The translations under genes and the position numbers were made by a program. A stretch of DNA of 21,627 bases from DASPXK01 sp035637315 (lineage in GTDB: Bacteria > Chloroflexota > UBA6077 > JACCZL01). This document shows, in pieces, positions 7,556-14,122 of the stretch (positions within the stretch are counted from its first letter, which is position 1; each line of letters begins with the position of its first letter). The stretch is taken from the NCBI GenBank assembly GCA_035637315.1, contig DASPXK010000063.1:1-21627 (forward strand). The letters run 5' to 3'. Below the pieces are notes generated by a model that searched no databases, was not told where the DNA came from, and saw nothing but the letters and a program-made list of their open reading frames with translations.

Positions 7556-8673
7556 CGGGGGGTGCTCCTTTCGACGGTCGACGTAAGGCTTCCGAGCGTC
7601 TCCGGCTGGGACACTCTAGTCCTTGGTTTGAAGCTCGGCTCGGCGGTAGGCGGCGGCGCGCTCGAACGCCGCACGACCAGATCGACTGACAGCGTTACCT
7701 GAACGGGCTGCTCGGCCGGCGCGAGCGATCCGCCAAGCCGCTGGATCAAGATCTCGGTGGCAAGCCGGCCCATCGGCTTGAGCGGGACCCGCACGGTCGT
7801 CAGGGCCGGCTCGATCCAGCCCACTGGCGGGATGTCGTCGTAGCCAACAACCGACAGGTCGTCTGGGACTCGCAGGCCAGCGGCCCGCGCGGCCGCCACA
7901 GCGCCCAGCGCGGCGAAGTCATTGGCGACGAAGATGGCCGTGGGGAGACGGTCGGCAGGCAGCGTCAGCAGGCGGGCCATGCCCCGCTCGCCGGCCGCCT
8001 CGGTCAGACCGGCCTCGGATATCAGCGTCTCGTCCACCGCCAGGCCATGCTCGGCCATCGCATCTCGGAAGCCGGCCAGACGAGTCGCGGTAGTGCTGAT
8101 GTCGCCCGCCCCGGCGAGATGGGCGATCCGCCGGTGGCCCAGCGCCACCAGATGGGCCACGGCCAGCCGGGCTCCCTGGCGGTCGTCCGGCACTACCCAG
8201 CAATCCTCGGAGGCGTCGCGCCGACGGTTCAGCAGGACGTATGGCATGCCGCGGTCGCGCAATTCGTCGATGAACGGGTCGTCGCGGTGGGCAGTGGCGA
8301 GCAGTAGGCCATCCACGTGCCCCTCGCCAAGCATCCGCAGGTGCTGCCCCAACCGAGCGGGGCTGTCGTCCGTGTTGCACAGGATGACGTTGTAGCCGGC
8401 CGCTCCAGCGGCGTCCTCGACCGCCCGGAAGAGCACCGAGAAGACCGGGTTGGTGATGTCCGGAATCAGCATCCCCAGGATCTGGGTGCGCTGGATCTTG
8501 AGCGACCGGGCGAGTCGGTTCGGCCGATAGCCGGTCGCGGCGGCCAGCTGAAGGATGCGCGCGCGGGTCGTCTGCGAGAGTCGGGCAGTTGGGTCACCGC
8601 TCAGGACGCGCGAGACGGTAGATGGGTGGACGCCCACCTGGCGAGCCAGATCGCGCAGCCTTATCGACAGCAT
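7552..8673 (-). CDS. LacI-family transcriptional regulator
   Basis: Ligand-responsive repressor of 373 residues. An N-terminal helix-turn-helix covers residues 4-50 (LRDLARQVGVHPSTVSRVLS, with hinge helix NRLARSLK). The periplasmic-binding-like sensor domain begins at TQILGMLIPDITNPVFSVL and ends near VDLVVRRSS at about 340. The last 30 residues (PPTAEPSFKPRTRVSQ and on) are polar and beyond the usual family end, perhaps kept because the downstream gene's ribosome site lies in them. It is the first gene of the seven-gene run and overlaps the binding-protein gene by four bases. A LacI-type operator lies 24 bases before its start, which suggests that it controls itself, the operon and probably the divergent decarboxylase genes. 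The inducer is unknown; it is probably the imported compound or a breakdown product. Confidence 0.94.
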   Translation of the reverse strand: MLSIRLRDLARQVGVHPSTVSRVLSGDPTARLSQTTRARILQLAAATGYRPNRLARSLKIQRTQILGMLIPDITNPVFSVLFRAVEDAAGAAGYNVILCNTDDSPARLGQHLRMLGEGHVDGLLLATAHRDDPFIDELRDRGMPYVLLNRRRDASEDCWVVPDDRQGARLAVAHLVALGHRRIAHLAGAGDISTTATRLAGFRDAMAEHGLAVDETLISEAGLTEAAGERGMARLLTLPADRLPTAIFVANDFAALGAVAAARAAGLRVPDDLSVVGYDDIPPVGWIEPALTTVRVPLKPMGRLATEILIQRLGGSLAPAEQPVQVTLSVDLVVRRSSAPPPTAEPSFKPRTRVSQPETLGSLTSTVERSTPR

Positions 8674-8684
8674 ACGGTCGCCTT

Positions 8685-8713
8685 AGCATAGCGTGCGCAA
8701 TCGTTTGCAGCAA
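8685..8713 (-). promoter_or_regulatory. Probable promoter of the lacI-led operon
   Basis: On the minus strand TTGCTG (8713-8708) and TATGCT (8690-8685) are separated by exactly 17 bases. Transcription would begin about five bases before the ATG at 8673, giving a nearly leaderless message. The match to -35/-10 consensus is partial (3/6 and 4/6). Confidence 0.4.
8696..8709. promoter_or_regulatory. LacI-family operator
   Basis: GCAATCGTTTGC (8697-8708) is a 12-bp palindrome around a central CG with a single mismatched pair. It has the GCAAnCGnTTGC layout of LacI/PurR-family operators. It occupies the spacer between the proposed -35 and -10 boxes, where binding would block RNA polymerase, and lies between the regulator and the divergent UbiD gene. 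Confidence 0.55.
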
Positions 8714-8863
8714 CTCAGGCGGCCGCGGTGGTGGTACTGTGTTTGATCGGATTCGAGAGCTCGCTGCCGCCGGAGGCTGTTGGGCAGCATGGCGAGCACG
8801 TCAAACAGTGCCGCGCCACGGCCTCGGGTGCTCGGCCAACGAACGATGGAGGAGCGGGCGGCA

Positions 8864-8877
8864 GACGATGGACGATC
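8864..8877. repeat. Heptanucleotide pair before the UbiD-family gene
   Basis: GACGATG and GACGATC are directly adjacent, just before the GGAGGGG ribosome site of the next gene. Only two units, so weaker than the other arrays. Confidence 0.35.
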
Positions 8878-8887
8878 GGAGGGGATG

Positions 8888-10300
8888 ATGCCAAGAGACA
8901 TGCGCACCTGGATCGCCGAGCTGGAGCAGGCCGACGAGCTGCGCCGGATCTGGAAGCCAGTCGATCCGCTCACGCAGATGGGGGCGCTGCTCTACCAGTC
9001 ACGCGAGAAGGCGCTCCTCTTCGAGGACGTCGCCGGCTATCCAGGCTGGCGGGTACTGGGGCAGGCGCCGGCCAACCTGCGCCATGCCGCGCTCGCCTTC
9101 GGCGTGCCGCTCAACGAGCTGGTGCCTAGTGTCGCTCGGCTGATGGGCGAGCGTGTGCCCCCCGACATGGTCCCTACCGGCCCGGTCAAGGAGGTGGTCC
9201 GGACCGGATCTGAGGTCGACATCGCCGAGCTGCCGGCCCACGTTGCCGGCGCGCGCGACGCCGGACCGTTCATCGCCTCGGGGCTGGCTGTCACCAGGGA
9301 CCCGGACAGCGGGCGGCGCAACGTTAGCTTCCATCGTCTTCAGGTGAAGGGGTCGAGGAAAACGGGCGCCCTGTTCATGCCGCGCCATACCTTCCGCAAC
9401 TTCCAGAAGTACGAGACGGACGGCGAGCCGATGCCGATCGCGATCTTCATCGGCCACCATCCGCGCTACTACATGGCGGCCGCGACCACCGGGCCGTACG
9501 GAATGGACGAGTTCGAAGTGGCGGGCGCCTACCTGGGCGAGCCGGTCCGGCTCGTCAAGTGCGAGACTGTCGACCTGGAAGTTCCCGCCGATGCCGAGAT
9601 CGTCCTGGAGGGCCAAGTGCTGGCGGGCGTGCGTGAGGAGGAGGGCCCCTTCTCGGAGTTCGCCGACTACTACGTGGCCGGGGCGGGCAAGAACCCAGTG
9701 ATCGAGTACACGGCGATGACCATGCGCCGAGAGGCTATCTTTAAGGCGATCCAGAATGGGTCCGAGGTGGAGGGCTGCGTCTTTCATCGAGTCCCGATGG
9801 CGGCGACGCTCTACCGACGGCTCAGCTCGGTGGCCGGATTTGTCCAGCTCCACGACGTGCGGATCTTGCCCGGCATCCTCGGCCTGGTCGTGCAGATGAC
9901 CCCCCGCTTCCACGGCGAGGCGAAGCAGGTGCTCCTGGCCGCGCTGGCCTCGGAGTATCTGCACCCCAAGATCGCCATCGCGGTTGACGAGGACGTCGAC
10001 ATCTACCAGGACTGGGAGATCCTGTGGTCACTCACGACGCGGGTGGACCCTGAGCGGGATGTGGCCGTGATCGGGGGTCTTCGCGGGCACGCCATGGACC
10101 CCAGCCTGCTCGAGCTCGGGGAGCCGGGCACGGCCGCCTGGCAGCGGTTGGGCGGGAAGATCGTCGTCGACGCCACGGGCCCGCCCACCAGCGTGCCGGA
10201 CGAACGAGCGGTGTTCGAACGCGTCAAGCCGCTGAACAACGAAGAGATCCGCCTCGAGGATTTCCTGGCCGAGCCCGTGGCGATCGACGACAGACGATAG
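8888..10300 (+). CDS. UbiD-family decarboxylase
   Basis: Predicted prenylated-FMN-dependent non-oxidative decarboxylase or carboxylase of 470 residues, a usual UbiD length. Family signatures are N145-VSFHRLQ (cofactor-binding loop, with R150 and Q152), E252-GPFSEF (E257 probably one of the catalytic acids) and DEDVDIYQDWEILWSLTTR near the end. Members act on aromatic acids (4-hydroxybenzoate, protocatechuate, gallate, phthalate-derived acids) or unsaturated acids. The cofactor needs a UbiX prenyltransferase, which is not in this window. An upstream in-frame extension exists to 8780, but ATG 8888 is preceded by GGAGG at 8878-8882, five bases away, and homology begins at MRTWIAELEQ. It is divergent from the LacI regulator, shares its operator region, and is followed 17 bases later by an amidohydrolase gene. 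Confidence 0.9.
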   Translation: MPRDMRTWIAELEQADELRRIWKPVDPLTQMGALLYQSREKALLFEDVAGYPGWRVLGQAPANLRHAALAFGVPLNELVPSVARLMGERVPPDMVPTGPVKEVVRTGSEVDIAELPAHVAGARDAGPFIASGLAVTRDPDSGRRNVSFHRLQVKGSRKTGALFMPRHTFRNFQKYETDGEPMPIAIFIGHHPRYYMAAATTGPYGMDEFEVAGAYLGEPVRLVKCETVDLEVPADAEIVLEGQVLAGVREEEGPFSEFADYYVAGAGKNPVIEYTAMTMRREAIFKAIQNGSEVEGCVFHRVPMAATLYRRLSSVAGFVQLHDVRILPGILGLVVQMTPRFHGEAKQVLLAALASEYLHPKIAIAVDEDVDIYQDWEILWSLTTRVDPERDVAVIGGLRGHAMDPSLLELGEPGTAAWQRLGGKIVVDATGPPTSVPDERAVFERVKPLNNEEIRLEDFLAEPVAIDDRR

Positions 10301-10306
10301 ACGACA
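10286..10306. repeat. Heptanucleotide tandem array, three units
   Basis: GACGACA, GACGATA, GACGACA in immediate succession. It includes the stop of the UbiD-family gene and the short gap before the amidohydrolase. Confidence 0.5.
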
Positions 10307-10317
10307 AGTACGCCGCC

Positions 10318-11271
10318 ATGTCCGTGCTTCTGGGCTCCCGATCGGCCCGAGTGATCGACTGTCACAGCCACCTGGCCCCGCCAGGCTGGCGGGTGCCCAG
10401 CGCGCCGGCCAGCCTGCACGACGTCGAGGGAGTCCTCGACGAGCAGGACCGAGCCGGCGTGGACACAGCCGTCTTCGGCAACAACTGGATCCGGGTCCCG
10501 GAAGGCCGGCCGGCCCTGGACCTCATCCGCACCTATAACGACTTCGCCGCCGAGCTCACGGCGCGCCATCAGGGCCGGTTGCGGGGTCTCGCCTCGGCCG
10601 TTCCCTTCGGCCAGGACGAGCATCTGCGGGAGCTGGAGCGCGCCGTTCGCGAGCTGGGGCTAGCGGGAGTCATGATCAACTCCAGCGTGGAAGGCGAGTA
10701 CCTTGATTCCCCGCGCGCCATCCCCTTCCTGGAGTTGGTGGTCACGCTGGACGTCCCGGTCTTCGTACATCCGCCGCGGGTCACGATCGGCGCGGAGAAG
10801 ATGGAGATCTTCCGCCTGCCGGAGATGGTCGGACGGCCGTTCGATACGACCCTGAGCGTGGCCCGCTTCATCCTCATGGGCGGCTTCGAGCGCTTCCCGA
10901 GCCTCAAGCTGGTCCTGGCCCACATGGGCGGCGCGGTCTCGCTCCTGCCCGGACGGCTCGACTTTGGCTACGAGCTGCGGCACGACGCCGCCTTTGGGCC
11001 GTGGGAGCCGGACGTGCTCTCGGCGCCGCCCTCGGAGCACATCGGCCGGCTGTATCTTGACTCGATGGGCTTTCACGCCCCGGCGGTGCTGTGCTGCGTC
11101 CAAACGGTGGGCGCCGACCACGTGGTCATGGGCAGCGACTTCCCGCCCGTCCACGTGCCGCTCAGTCGGACCGTGGAGCTGGTGCGGCAGCTGCCGCTGT
11201 CGGTGGCTGACCGAGCGGCGATCCTCGGGGGTAACGCCGCCCGCCTGCTGCGACTGGGGGCTGATGACTGA
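10318..11271 (+). CDS. Amidohydrolase family 2 protein (ACMSD-like metal hydrolase/decarboxylase)
   Basis: A 317-residue TIM-barrel enzyme of the amidohydrolase-2 family, which includes ACMS decarboxylase, gamma-resorcylate decarboxylase, LigI lactonase and LigJ hydratase. Metal-site residues can be read in order: H16 and H18 (DCHSHLAP), H151 (VFVHPP), H202 (VLAHMGG) and D274 (MGSDFPP). The four histidines and one aspartate are intact, so it is probably active. These enzymes cleave or decarboxylate carboxylic acids in ring-fission pathways, which fits the UbiD-family gene just upstream: one product could be the other's substrate. There is no good ribosome site before the ATG; translation may follow that of the upstream gene, 17 bases away. 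No terminator is apparent after its stop. Confidence 0.88.
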   Translation: MSVLLGSRSARVIDCHSHLAPPGWRVPSAPASLHDVEGVLDEQDRAGVDTAVFGNNWIRVPEGRPALDLIRTYNDFAAELTARHQGRLRGLASAVPFGQDEHLRELERAVRELGLAGVMINSSVEGEYLDSPRAIPFLELVVTLDVPVFVHPPRVTIGAEKMEIFRLPEMVGRPFDTTLSVARFILMGGFERFPSLKLVLAHMGGAVSLLPGRLDFGYELRHDAAFGPWEPDVLSAPPSEHIGRLYLDSMGFHAPAVLCCVQTVGADHVVMGSDFPPVHVPLSRTVELVRQLPLSVADRAAILGGNAARLLRLGADD

Positions 11272-11351
11272 CGACGCCTGCGTTCAGATCGAAGGGTTCA
11301 CCAATATCGTGGACGGACGACTCACCCACATTGAGCACCGACGTTGGCGGG

Positions 11352-11600
11352 CTAATCGGGGAGGCCGAGCAGTCCAGCCACGGAGATGTCCTCGTCCACC
11401 TCGGGCCAGTGGATGCCGATCCCGGAGCCGATCAGCTCCCACTGCTCTCGCTGTTTCGGTGTGGCGTTCCGCAGTCGCGGAAACCACTCCAGTGGCACGG
11501 TAAGAGAACGGCCATCCTGGAGGTGGACCACGAGAGCATCAGGCGGGAATTCGATAGCGCGCGCGCGGGCACTCGGGGGGCTAACGACCGAGATGTTCAT
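11352..11600 (-). CDS. DUF2442 domain protein
   Basis: An 82-residue protein whose pattern (LQDGRSLTVPLEWFPRL, then GIHWPEVDEDISVAGLL) is the DUF2442 signature. The function of the family is not established. It overlaps the DUF4160 gene by 20 bases and follows it, an arrangement common in bacteria and suggestive of a two-gene toxin-antitoxin-like module. GGAGCGG lies about six bases before the ATG, inside the upstream gene. It converges on the amidohydrolase gene. Confidence 0.85.
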   Translation of the reverse strand: MNISVVSPPSARARAIEFPPDALVVHLQDGRSLTVPLEWFPRLRNATPKQREQWELIGSGIGIHWPEVDEDISVAGLLGLPD

Positions 11601-11817
11601 GCCACCGCTCCAAAAAAGTAGCCCGGTGCTCGGCGGCGAGCTCTCGGACCCGCCGCAGTTCTGCCGGATTCAGGTTAGATGCGTAGGCGAACCCGATAGG
11701 TTCCAGCCAGACCTTCGCCAGGCCGCCACCGCGCCGCACGTGGACGTGAGGCGATTCCTGGCCCTCGTTGCTGAAAAAGAAGAACCGGTAACCCTCGGCC
11801 ACGAGGAGGGTCGGCAT
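11581..11817 (-). CDS. DUF4160 domain protein
   Basis: A 78-residue protein with the DUF4160 core: YRFFFFSNEG, SPHVHVRRGGG and KVWLEP, followed by a helical tail (LRRVRELAAEHRATFLERWHEH). Function is not established. It is the first gene of the overlapping pair with DUF2442 and is transcribed away from the AhpD-like gene. A TTAGACT element about 20 bases before the ATG might be a -10 box. Confidence 0.85.
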   Translation of the reverse strand: MPTLLVAEGYRFFFFSNEGQESPHVHVRRGGGLAKVWLEPIGFAYASNLNPAELRRVRELAAEHRATFLERWHEHLGR

Positions 11818-11877
11818 GATCCAGTGCGCAGTCTAACACGGCGGCGGAAGGATGGCACGCTACTCTGCGCGACGAGC

Positions 11878-11912
11878 AATGAGGCATCAAGAACGAGGAA
11901 TGGGGAGTGAGA
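11878..11912. repeat. Heptanucleotide tandem array, five degenerate units
   Basis: Units AATGAGG, CATCAAG, AACGAGG, then AATGGGG and AGTGAGA, in exact 7-nt steps in the gap between two divergent genes. Confidence 0.5.
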
Positions 11913-11927
11913 GACGTTCGGATTGCC

Positions 11928-11958
11928 TATACTAGGCGGCTCGAGGGAGCTCGAGGGC
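11928..11958 (+). promoter_or_regulatory. Possible promoter and direct repeat before the AhpD-like gene
   Basis: TATACT (11928-11933) is a good -10 box about 48 bases before the ATG; no strong -35 box stands 16-18 bases upstream. Immediately after it, GCTCGAGGGA and GCTCGAGGGC (11939-11958) form a 10-nt direct repeat at the expected transcription start, a possible regulator site. Confidence 0.35.
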
Positions 11959-11980
11959 GAAGGCTGGATGGGAGGAGTCG

Positions 11981-12565
11981 ATGGCTCGTATCTCTTACGT
12001 GGACGGCTCGACGATCGACGATCCGGAGGTCCGAGCGTTCATCGAGGAGGCCGAGACGGTTGGGACGCCGCGGCCGGAGGTCCAGTTGATCCGAGCCCAC
12101 GTGCCGGGTGTGATCAGGAGCTTCGTCTACACCTGGAAGAACGTCTTCAAGGGCGGGATCGTCGACCACGACCTCAAAGAGCTGCTGCGGCTGCGCGTGG
12201 CGCGGACGCTGGACTGCGCGTATTGAGCGGTCCAGCGCTCTGTCCGGTCAGGACAGCAAGCCGTGCCGGAGGACCGGCTGGCCGAGCTAGACAATTACCA
12301 GACGTCAGCCCTGTTCAGCGGCCGTGAGCGGGCCGCGCTGCGGTACGCGGACGCGATCACCTGGGATCCCAGCCAGGCCGACGACGCGTTGTGGGCCGAG
12401 CTGAAGAAGCACTTCAGCGAGCCTGAGCTCGTCGAAATCGGTTACCTGGTCGGCGTGTTCTGCGGCGGCCAGCGCTGGATCCACACGCTCCAGGTCCACC
12501 ACGGCGACGTCGAGGTGAAATCGAAGACCGGCTACCGTCCAGAACTCCGCGAGGCCAAAGGATAG
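11981..12565 (+). CDS. AhpD-like/carboxymuconolactone decarboxylase family protein, putative selenoprotein (in-frame TGA at codon 82)
   Basis: Read through one TGA (12224-12226), a single frame gives 194 residues with family homology on both sides. The first part has RPEVQLIRAHVPGV and the catalytic-site segment KELLRLRVARTLDCAY; the second has QRS, ERAALRYADAITWDP and GGQRWIHTLQVHHG. E67 to C79 is 12 residues, as in Mycobacterium AhpD (E118 to C130), and the TGA replaces the second cysteine of CxxC (C79-A-Y-U82). A hairpin with SECIS features follows. This suggests a CxxU redox protein, probably a peroxidase or thiol-disulfide type enzyme. GGAGGAG precedes the ATG. A nonsense mutation or a TGC-to-TGA sequencing error is the alternative; conventional callers would give two genes (11981-12226 and 12263-12565). 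Confidence 0.8.
12237..12261 (+). promoter_or_regulatory. Putative bacterial SECIS hairpin
   Basis: Upper stem CTGTCC (12240-12245) pairs perfectly with GGACAG (12251-12256) around the loop GGTCA. After a 2-nt bulge (12257-12258), GCT (12237-12239) pairs with AGC (12259-12261). The loop begins with two G and lies 19 bases after the TGA; both are features of known bacterial SECIS elements, and GGTC also occurs in the E. coli fdhF loop. CGGTCC (12228-12233) could close an outer stem with GGACCG (12271-12276). Confidence 0.65.
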
Positions 12566-12597
12566 AGGCGGGTCCGCTCCAGGCGGACCCGCCTCTA
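12563..12597. terminator. Strong hairpin terminator between convergent genes
   Basis: A perfect 15-bp stem with a 5-nt loop (TCCAG). The left arm starts with the TAG stop of the AhpD-like gene itself. The T run is short (CTCTATT). By symmetry it may also stop the minus-strand gene ending at 12621. Confidence 0.75.
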
Positions 12598-12620
12598 TTC
12601 GGCGCTAGGCCGGCAGTCTA

Positions 12621-13322
12621 TCAGCGCTGATAGACCGCGTAAAAGCCCATCCGGGTGATGGTCGCCGAGGTGTAGTTCGGCCCGGGGTCCGGGGCCTGCT
12701 TCGTGGTCGGCTGCCACGTGCTAGAGGACTGGTCGAGGCTGGCGATGACGAAGCTCGCCTCGTTCAGCCCGGCCGCGTCGGCGTCGGTATAGTGGATGCC
12801 CAGGTTGACCTCGGCCGGCAGGTCGGCCAGACCGCCGCCCCCGCAGTCCTCGGCTATCAGCTCGAAGACGAGCGTGTCCACGAGCCGCCCTGGTACCGCC
12901 GGCACTGAGGACGGATCGACGGGGCGAATCGTGATCCTGATCGACCGGAACATGCTCCCGAAAACCCTGACAGCGATCGGTCGCGGGTTGTCGGTCGAGA
13001 AGACCGACTCCTGGCCCGGTGTCGAGCACGCTGGAGGGGCTGGACGAGCCACGGTGACCACCCGAGGTGGCGCTGGAGCAGCCTCCTCATTTTCATTCCG
13101 GTTGTGGTTGCGATTGTGGTGGCGATGACCGTCGTTGCCGTTGTGGTGGCGGCGATTCCCGTTCCCGTTCCCGCGGTGGCGGCCATGATTGCCGTTGCCC
13201 TGTTCGACGGACGCGAACGCCGGTCCGCCGCTCGATGACGGGCTCATGCCTTGAATCAACAATGGGGACGCCGCCATCACGAGGATCGTGATGGCTACCA
13301 GGACCGCGCGAGCCGCAGTCAT
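12621..13322 (-). CDS. Secreted Asn/His/Gly-rich protein with C-terminal domain
   Basis: A 233-residue exported protein that I cannot assign to a family. Residues 1-25 are a signal peptide or anchor (RAVLVAITILVMAASPLLIQ). Residues 42-80 are low-complexity, built of G, N, H and R (GNGNHGRHRGNGNG). From about 87 a folded region follows, with two cysteines (C99 and one in AEDCGGGG), alternating strands (IAVRVFGSMFRSIRITIRP, LVFELIAEDC) and a terminal TRMGFYAVYQR. The start at 13322 is chosen because GGGAGGTG lies eight bases upstream and the signal peptide begins there; an in-frame extension to 13400 has no support. Its first 45 residues resemble those of the next small gene, so the two look like diverged duplicates. 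A cell-surface or metal-binding role is conceivable from the His-rich part but is a guess. Confidence 0.65.
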   Translation of the reverse strand: MTAARAVLVAITILVMAASPLLIQGMSPSSSGGPAFASVEQGNGNHGRHRGNGNGNRRHHNGNDGHRHHNRNHNRNENEEAAPAPPRVVTVARPAPPACSTPGQESVFSTDNPRPIAVRVFGSMFRSIRITIRPVDPSSVPAVPGRLVDTLVFELIAEDCGGGGLADLPAEVNLGIHYTDADAAGLNEASFVIASLDQSSSTWQPTTKQAPDPGPNYTSATITRMGFYAVYQR

Positions 13323-13400
13323 ATGCGTCGCACCTCCCTCAACGTGCTCAAAATGAGCAACTTGTGACCTAAAGATAGCAAGAATCGGGCCACTTGCCAA

Positions 13401-13685
13401 TAAAGCCGATCCTGTCAGGACAGGCGTGGCCTTAGGCGTTCAGCGGGCGTGCCCCTCTCCCTCGAGGGAGAGGGGTTGGGAACAAGTGGCGCTTCGCGGG
13501 CTGAGGGGGCTGCTCCTCCCCGCCGAGCGCGAAAGCTGGCCGCGCGGAATTCTTCAGGCCACGGCGCCGGGTGCAGCGAGGCGCCGCGAGGTGAAGGGAC
13601 TGCCGCTAGGAGCGGGAGCAGAGTTAGCTCTGAGCGTTAGCGATGGTGGTTGGCGTTGGTGTGCTGGTTGCCGTTCCCGTGATGA
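13401..13685. other. Intergenic, with one palindromic repeat
   Basis: No supported gene. It holds the palindrome at 13452-13475, then GC-rich sequence without clear coding character, and a small CAGAG/CTCTG hairpin near 13620 that could follow the 13686-14003 gene. Confidence 0.5.
13452..13475. repeat. Perfect 24-bp palindrome (dispersed-repeat type)
   Basis: The arms CCCCTCTCCCTC and GAGGGAGAGGGG are exact reverse complements, followed by TTGGG. The core is shared with the larger imperfect palindrome at 17634-17700, so both may belong to one dispersed intergenic repeat family. Confidence 0.6.
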
Positions 13686-14003
13686 CTAGCTGTTGTCGTT
13701 GCCGTTGGCGTTGGCGTGCACGCTGGTGTTGTCGTTCCCATTCCCGTTGGCGTGCACGCTGCTGTTGCCGTTCCCATTCCCGTTGGCGTGCACGCTGGCG
13801 TTGCCGTTCCCATTCCCGTTGGCGTGCACGCTGGCGTTGCCGTTGCCTCGCTCCGGGTGGCGCTTCTTTCCGCCCGCCACAGCCGCGTAGGCGGCCGAGT
13901 CGCTCGAGGGAATGTCGCGCTGCTCGACGAACAACGGCAAGGCCGCCGAAACGAGGATGGCGACGGCCAGGAGTACCGCCCGCAGCGCCGCGATGAGCTT
14001 CAT
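13686..14003 (-). CDS. Small secreted Asn/Gly repeat protein
   Basis: A 105-residue protein. Residues 1-27 form a signal peptide (MKLIAALRAVLLAVAILVSA), followed by a short charged segment (KKRHPERG) and four 12-residue repeats of the type GNASVHANGNGN up to the end. The Asn-Gly repeats lack hydrophobic residues, so they are probably disordered. ATG 14003 has GGGGAGG eight bases upstream; an in-frame extension to 14048 is not needed. The signal peptide and the segment up to GNGN resemble the neighbouring 12621-13322 gene, but the C-terminal domain is absent here. The repeat leaves all frames partly open, so the wide frames on both strands there are shadows. Function unknown. Confidence 0.6.
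   Translation of the reverse strand: MKLIAALRAVLLAVAILVSAALPLFVEQRDIPSSDSAAYAAVAGGKKRHPERGNGNASVHANGNGNGNASVHANGNGNGNSSVHANGNGNDNTSVHANANGNDNS
13711..13850. repeat. 36-bp tandem repeat, about four copies
   Basis: Copies start at 13711, 13747, 13783 and 13819 (each TTGGCGTGCACGCTG...), differing at a few positions; the fourth is incomplete. No unique spacers lie between them. The period of 36 equals 12 codons and encodes the Asn/Gly repeat of the small secreted protein. Confidence 0.9.
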
Positions 14004-14082
14004 TGACGGGGCCTCCCCGATAGGTGTATCGGCACGACCATACACCAAAGCGACCCGGGCGCGAAAGTATGAGTGTCACGAT

Positions 14083-14118
14083 CAGCGAGCAGCGAGTGAC
14101 CATCCGACTCGCGACTCG
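14083..14118. repeat. Heptanucleotide units in inverted pairs
   Basis: CAGCGAG occurs twice in succession (14083-14096), and CGACTCG twice in succession (14105-14118). The two pairs are near-complementary, so the array can fold into an imperfect hairpin just after the stop of the sugar permease gene. It may act as a terminator. Confidence 0.5.
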
Positions 14119-14122
14119 CGCA

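Noticed and set aside
8780..8887. N-terminal extension of the UbiD-family protein from a TTG at 8780
   Set aside because: The extension is low in homology, and ATG 8888 has a strong GGAGG at the right distance.
8999..9964. A 321-residue minus-strand frame
   Set aside because: It is antisense to the conserved UbiD-family gene and has no recognisable motif.
12263..12565. A separate 100-residue gene starting at 12263
   Set aside because: It is in the same frame as 11981-12226, its proposed start codon is GTG inside conserved family sequence, and it has no N-terminal half of its own. It is the second half of the gene read through TGA.
13323..13400. N-terminal extension of the secreted Asn/His-rich protein to 13400
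   Set aside because: It would place 26 residues before the signal peptide and bypass the good ribosome site before 13322.
13711..13850. CRISPR-like array with 36-bp period
   Set aside because: The copies are contiguous with no unique spacers, the unit is a whole number of codons, and no cas genes are present. It is a coding tandem repeat.
13624..14103. A 159-residue minus-strand frame with Arg/Gln-rich repeats
   Set aside because: It is the 36-bp repeat read in a different frame and has no signal peptide or ribosome site; the Asn/Gly frame has both.
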